From Frankiaceae bacterium (lineage in GTDB: Bacteria; Actinomycetota; Actinomycetes; JAFAQI01), in the NCBI GenBank assembly GCA_030840545.1, contig JAVEEH010000038.1, positions 1 to 19,449 of the forward strand: a stretch of DNA of 19,449 nucleotides, in the 5' to 3' direction. The first letter of the stretch is position 1. Each line of letters begins with the position of its first letter. Both the position numbers and the translations under genes were made by a program. This document shows positions 16,491-19,449 of the stretch, in pieces. The notes under the pieces are model-generated. The model had not been told where the DNA came from. It saw only the letters and a program-made list of their open reading frames with translations, and searched no databases.

Positions 16491-17123
16491 ATGAAGTGGC
16501 GAAGGACTCCGCCGCGCCACGCTGAGGTCATTGTTCGTGACCCACTGGTTCTCTCGATCACCGAGGCCGTCACGCGGGAGACGGCTGCCGGGCTGGTGGC
16601 CCGGGTCGGCCGGATCGCAGCCGACAACCGTGTTGTCATCGATCTCACCGCCATCCCCGCCTTCGACAGCGAGGGTGCGGCGGCGCTCGTCGGCCTGCAG
16701 GAGACGTTGGGTGCCGAGCGGCTGACGATCGTCGGGTTGCTCCAGGCGACAGCCCGGCTGGTCGGCTCCGACGAGGTCGCGCCCGAGCCGGCGCGGGACG
16801 CAGGGAGTCCCTGGGTGGTCCGGCGGCTGCGCGCGATCGCCGTCGTACAGACCGCCGACGAACGACCGGCCACGATGGACGGGATGGAAGCCGCGATCAG
16901 CGCGGCGATGGACGAGGCGGTCGGCATCGTCGTGGTCGACCTGCGCGGTGCGCAGCTCACCCGGCAGGGTGTGCAGACCATCGCCTTCGCCAGCAGCGGC
17001 GCTGCCCTACGGGGTCAGGAGCTGCTTGTCGTCAACGTCGATGCCGACACGGGGGAGCGTCTCCGCCGGGCCGGGTTGTCCGCCACGACCTATGTGGCGC
17101 CGGAGCCGCTGAGCGACTCCTGA
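16491..17123 (+). CDS. Tandem STAS-domain protein (anti-sigma-factor-antagonist-like)
   Basis: The 210-residue protein appears to be two STAS folds in a row. The first (about 12-95) has VVIDLTAIPAFDSEGAAALVGLQ at 48-70, matching the anti-anti-sigma signature, with Ser60 at the usual phosphorylation site after Asp59. The second (about 110-200) has VVVDLRGAQLTRQGVQTIAF at 147-166 and LLVVNVDADTGERLRRAGL; here the D-S pair is replaced by T157-R158, so it probably cannot be phosphorylated there. STAS proteins of this kind bind anti-sigma kinases in partner-switching systems, but no kinase or sigma gene is adjacent. Start ATG 16491 has GAGGTG five bases upstream. A sigma-28-type promoter precedes it, which suggests a link to motility or development regulons. 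The fold call is moderately sure; the partner is unknown. Confidence 0.8.
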   Translation: MKWRRTPPRHAEVIVRDPLVLSITEAVTRETAAGLVARVGRIAADNRVVIDLTAIPAFDSEGAAALVGLQETLGAERLTIVGLLQATARLVGSDEVAPEPARDAGSPWVVRRLRAIAVVQTADERPATMDGMEAAISAAMDEAVGIVVVDLRGAQLTRQGVQTIAFASSGAALRGQELLVVNVDADTGERLRRAGLSATTYVAPEPLSDS

Positions 17124-17148
17124 ATCGCCTGAATCGGTCACCGTGGCC

Positions 17149-17173
17149 GCTCCCGCTGTCTACAGTCGGGAGC
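17149..17173. repeat. Long imperfect palindrome abutting the lipoprotein start codon
   Basis: Outer arms GCTCCCG (17149-17155) and CGGGAGC (17167-17173) enclose inner arms CTGT (17156-17159) and ACAG (17162-17165), with one bulged T. The right arm ends at the base before the ATG (17174) and covers the only GGGAG. It could be an operator, a terminator for the STAS gene, or a hairpin that masks the start. It also contains the -10-like TACAGT. Confidence 0.55.
17161..17166 (+). promoter_or_regulatory. Candidate -10 box giving a leaderless lipoprotein transcript
   Basis: TACAGT fits TAnnnT and lies seven bases before the ATG at 17174, the spacing expected when transcription starts at the start codon. 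The only Shine-Dalgarno-like bases (GGGAG, 17168-17172) are one base from the ATG, too close to work. No clear -35 is seen. Confidence 0.38.
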
Positions 17174-17662
17174 ATGGTTCGACCCACTTCGCTGCGCGGC
17201 GTCCTCGTTGCTGTCGCGCTCGGAGCGGTGGTGGCGACGGCCGGTGCGTGCTCGTCCAGCGCGCCGGGCGGCGGCAAGCTGACGTCCGTGTTCGGCGTCA
17301 AGGCGGGCGAGTGCTTCCTGCCGCCGCAGAAGATCCAGGCCGAGCTGACCAAGCTCAACAAGGTCGCCTGCACCCGGGCTCACACCCAGGAGGCTTACGC
17401 CGTTGTCGGCTACAAAGCCGCCGGCAGCACGGCGACGACCGACTTCCCCGGCGATGCAGCGCTGAAGACGTTCGCCGACGGAACCTGCGCGCAGCGCTTC
17501 GCCGGCTATGTGGGTCGCGACTATCAGGACTCGTCGCTGTTCTTCACCTACCTGCTGCCCTCCGCGCGAGGTTGGCAGCAGGGACACGACCGCAAAGTCA
17601 TCTGCTTCGTCACGACCACCGGCAAGCTGCTGCGCCGGTCGGTCAAGGGCGCCAACATCTGA
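17174..17662 (+). CDS. Septum_form-domain-like lipoprotein
   Basis: The 162-residue protein has a lipoprotein signal peptide: MVRPTSLRG, a hydrophobic stretch (10-22), then ATAGAC with lipidated Cys26, followed by a Ser/Gly-rich linker. The lipobox has Ala at -3, which is acceptable but not ideal. The mature part shows the pattern of the Septum_form domain (PF13845): AGECF near 47, VACTRAHTQEAYAVV at 64-78, C105, and WQQGHDRKVICFV at 134-146. The four cysteines (47, 66, 105, 144) could make two disulfides outside the membrane. The role of such proteins is not settled; the domain name comes from a septum-linked member. The gene ends 12 bases before the PAAR-like gene, so both are probably on one transcript. 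This ties a cell-surface lipoprotein to the injection-system locus. Confidence 0.78.
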   Translation: MVRPTSLRGVLVAVALGAVVATAGACSSSAPGGGKLTSVFGVKAGECFLPPQKIQAELTKLNKVACTRAHTQEAYAVVGYKAAGSTATTDFPGDAALKTFADGTCAQRFAGYVGRDYQDSSLFFTYLLPSARGWQQGHDRKVICFVTTTGKLLRRSVKGANI

Positions 17663-17674
17663 TCGGGGCATGAC

Positions 17675-18067
17675 ATGGGCGGACCCAACGTCGTCAGCAC
17701 GGCGATGCTCACCTGCACGTTCGGCATGGCTCCGTCGACGCTGAACGTCCTGCCTCTCAACCGGGTGACGATCGAAGGCCGGCCGGCGGCGACGATCCAG
17801 GACCATCTGCCGATCGTCAACATCGCGCCGTTCGGCATGTGCATGTCGCTCGCCAACCCGACGGTGGCCGCAGCGACCGCAGCGGCACTAGGAGTGCTGA
17901 CGCCGATGCCGTGCATCCCGGCGACGACCACGCCGTGGACGCCGATGGCGCCCACGAAGATGATCGGCAACCAGCCCGTCCTGACCGCCGGCAGCCAGTG
18001 CATCTGCAACTGGGGGGGCGTCATCGCGATCAGCATGCCCGGGGCCATGCGGACCACGACCAACTGA
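17675..18067 (+). CDS. DUF4280 PAAR-like spike-tip protein
   Basis: The 130-residue protein matches the DUF4280/PAAR-like pattern: VVSTAMLTCTFGMAPSTLNVLP at the N-terminus, DHLPIVNIAPFGMC at 43-56, then NPTVAAATAAALGVLTPMPC at 61-80. APTKMIGNQPVLTAGSQCICNWGG and a closing ISMPGA complete the family pattern. Five cysteines (14, 56, 80, 109, 111) and His44 could bind metal, as PAAR tips do. PAAR-like proteins cap the spike of contractile injection systems and may carry or dock effectors. This one has no C-terminal toxin extension. Start ATG 17675 has GGGG at 17665-17668, six bases upstream. The tail sheath gene begins 155 bases downstream, which supports an injection-system role. Confidence 0.9.
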   Translation: MGGPNVVSTAMLTCTFGMAPSTLNVLPLNRVTIEGRPAATIQDHLPIVNIAPFGMCMSLANPTVAAATAAALGVLTPMPCIPATTTPWTPMAPTKMIGNQPVLTAGSQCICNWGGVIAISMPGAMRTTTN

Positions 18068-18141
18068 CCAATCCGCACCGTATCGACGGTTATCCGTAAA
18101 GGTCGCCGGACGAGTTTGGGGAAAGCGGTCACGCACCGTTG

Positions 18142-18200
18142 CGGACAGGTCTAGCGTCCGGAACAAGCCGCCGAGGGGGCGGACAACTTGCCGCGCGGCA
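18142..18200. repeat. Cluster of inverted repeats before the tail sheath gene
   Basis: The 155-base gap between the PAAR-like and sheath genes holds several small inverted repeats. CGGAC (18142-18146) and GTCCG (18156-18160) can pair, and the same GTCCG can pair instead with CGGAC at 18180-18184. CCGCC/GGCGG (18168-18172/18178-18182) makes another stem. A perfect 12-base palindrome TGCCGCGCGGCA spans 18189-18200, just ahead of the ribosome binding site. TAGCGT at 18152-18157 is a weak -10 candidate. High GC makes some of this expected by chance. Confidence 0.35.
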
Positions 18201-18207
18201 GTCACCG

Positions 18208-18214
18208 AAGGGAG
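18208..18214 (+). promoter_or_regulatory. Ribosome binding site that fixes the sheath start
   Basis: AAGGGAG lies eight bases before the GTG at 18223. In-frame GTG codons at 18214 and 18217 overlap or touch this site and are therefore unlikely starts. Confidence 0.7.
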
Positions 18215-18222
18215 TGGTGCGG

Positions 18223-19449
18223 GTGCCTACCTACACCGCGCCGGGCGTCTACGTCGAGGAAGTCCCGTCATCGCAGAAGGTGCTGTCGGCTGCTCCAACG
18301 GCCATCGCCGCCTTCGTCGGTTTCACGGAGCGTGCCCCGACCGACGACCCCAACGACCCCGAGGGCCTCGCCCCTCGTCTGGTCACCAGCTGGACGCAGT
18401 TCGAGCAGCTCTACGGCAGCTTCACTGCTGGTTGCATGCTCCCGCTGTCGGTTTACGGGTATTTCCAGAATGGCGGCAGCATTGCCTACATCTGCCGCAT
18501 TCCCAACGCAAAGCCGGCGGGTGAACCGTCGCGCGCCGCGCTGCCGGCCGCCGACCGCGCGCTGGGCCAGCCACTCGTCGTCACGAGCGTCGAGCCGGAC
18601 GCCGACATCACCGTCGTGGTCGAGAACGTCGACCCGGGTGACAACACGGACGCCGAAGGTCCTGCGCCGTTCACGCTGCGCATCGTCGAGAACGGCGAAG
18701 AGGTCGAGTCCTTCCCGGGCCTGACGCTCGGCGCCAAGGACGACACCAATGCTGCCAAGGTCGTCAACGCGACCTCGACGCGGGTCAAGGTCGAGGTCGT
18801 CCTCGACGCGGGTGCCGACCTCTCCTCGGTCATCGAGGTGCTCAAGCCCGGTGCGTTCAGCCTCGAAAAGGCTGCGCCGCTCCCGGTGCCGGTCAACGGT
18901 CGTCAGTTCGCGGGCTCGGAGTCGGCGCGCGCCGGCATCAACGGCCTCGCGATCGCCGACGACGTGACCATGGTCATCGTCCCCGACCTGGTCACCGCCG
19001 CCCGCAAGGACGACGGCACGATCGACCTGGGTCTCTGGAAGGCTGTTCAGACCTCGCTCATCTCGCACTGCGAGCTCCAGGCCAACCGCATGGCCATCCT
19101 CGACGCGCCTCCCGGCATGACGCCGCAGCAGATCAAGGAATGGCGGAGCGACACGGCGATGTACGACTCGGCGTTCGCGGCGCTCTACTACCCGTGGATC
19201 AAGGTCGAGAACCCGATCGGCGTCAATGGCGACCGCGAGGTCTTCATCCCGCCGTCCGGCCACATCGCCGGCGTCTGGGCGCGCACGGACGAGTCACGCG
19301 GCGTGTGGAAGGCACCTGCCAACGACACGATTCGTGGCTGCCTGGACGTCGAGCGCTCGATCACGCAGAACGAGCAGGGTCTGCTCAACCCGAGCGGCAT
19401 CAACTGCATCCGCCCGTTCGGCACCCGTGGCATCCGGATCTGGGGTGCA
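18223..19449 (+). CDS. Contractile phage-tail-like sheath protein, C-terminus cut by window edge
   Basis: The visible 409 residues begin MPTYTAPGVYVEEVPSSQ, the standard opening of tail sheath proteins from myophages, R-type pyocins and extracellular injection systems. FVGFTERA and SWTQFEQLYGSF follow, then NGGSIAYICRI. A variable beta-rich insertion (about 110-235) follows. The conserved core then returns: NGLAIADDVTMVIVPDL, AILDAPPGM, YYPWIKVENP, PPSGHIAGVWARTDESRGVWKAPAN, and NPSGINCIRPFGTRGIRIWGA at the edge. This last block is the conserved C-terminal part, so roughly the final 100 residues are missing. Sheath subunits stack around the inner tube and contract to drive it into a target. 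A PAAR-like gene upstream, and no head, capsid or lysis genes in view, favour an injection system over a full prophage, but the right flank is unseen. Confidence 0.96.
   Translation, partial: MPTYTAPGVYVEEVPSSQKVLSAAPTAIAAFVGFTERAPTDDPNDPEGLAPRLVTSWTQFEQLYGSFTAGCMLPLSVYGYFQNGGSIAYICRIPNAKPAGEPSRAALPAADRALGQPLVVTSVEPDADITVVVENVDPGDNTDAEGPAPFTLRIVENGEEVESFPGLTLGAKDDTNAAKVVNATSTRVKVEVVLDAGADLSSVIEVLKPGAFSLEKAAPLPVPVNGRQFAGSESARAGINGLAIADDVTMVIVPDLVTAARKDDGTIDLGLWKAVQTSLISHCELQANRMAILDAPPGMTPQQIKEWRSDTAMYDSAFAALYYPWIKVENPIGVNGDREVFIPPSGHIAGVWARTDESRGVWKAPANDTIRGCLDVERSITQNEQGLLNPSGINCIRPFGTRGIRIWGA

Noticed and set aside
18097..18124. Second sigma-28-like promoter before the sheath gene
   Set aside because: TAAAG is present, but the -10 position at either 15 or 16 bases matches GCCGATAA poorly (about three of eight).

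Overview
The window is very GC-rich, densely coded, and uses many GTG starts, start/stop overlaps and TAnnnT-type -10 boxes. The protein families (form II CoxL, DHA2 transporters, Septum_form lipoprotein, large Hanks-kinase/histidine-kinase hybrid) fit a high-GC actinobacterium. Genus cannot be fixed from sequence alone. No tRNA, rRNA, transposase, insertion sequence or CRISPR array was seen, and no gene-free stretch exceeds about 170 bases.

Region 1 (1-5028) looks like a catabolic block for an organic acid or lactone. On the minus strand a phosphotriesterase-family metal hydrolase (2251-1277) overlaps by one base an acyl-CoA ligase that runs off the left edge. Divergently, a 14-helix-type MFS transporter (2300-3847) is followed two bases later by a class III (CaiB/BaiF) CoA-transferase (3850-5028). 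Import or export, hydrolysis, and CoA activation by ligation or CoA transfer would make one coherent pathway. The substrate is unknown.

Region 2 (5029-10731) holds one giant gene (5145-10172, 1675 aa). It fuses a Ser/Thr kinase, an AAA-type ATPase, TPR-like repeats, a GAF domain and a complete histidine kinase. A small protein with a histone-H1-like basic tail follows. A long perfect-stem hairpin separates this from the convergent genes to the right.

Region 3 (10732-16323, minus strand) is a likely operon read right to left: CoxL-like molybdenum subunit, 2Fe-2S subunit, FAD subunit, then acetyl-CoA synthetase. The large subunit carries the form II signature AYRGAGR, so this is a CODH-like/xanthine-oxidase-family hydroxylase of unknown substrate rather than a proven CO dehydrogenase.

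Region 4 (16324-19449, plus strand) starts with a tandem-STAS regulator preceded by a good candidate sigma-28 (FliA/WhiG-type) promoter. Then come a Septum_form-like lipoprotein, a DUF4280 PAAR-like spike-tip protein, and the first 409 codons of a contractile tail sheath protein that runs off the right edge. This looks like the left border of a phage-tail-like contractile injection system (eCIS or related). The tube, baseplate, ATPase and effectors would lie beyond the window.
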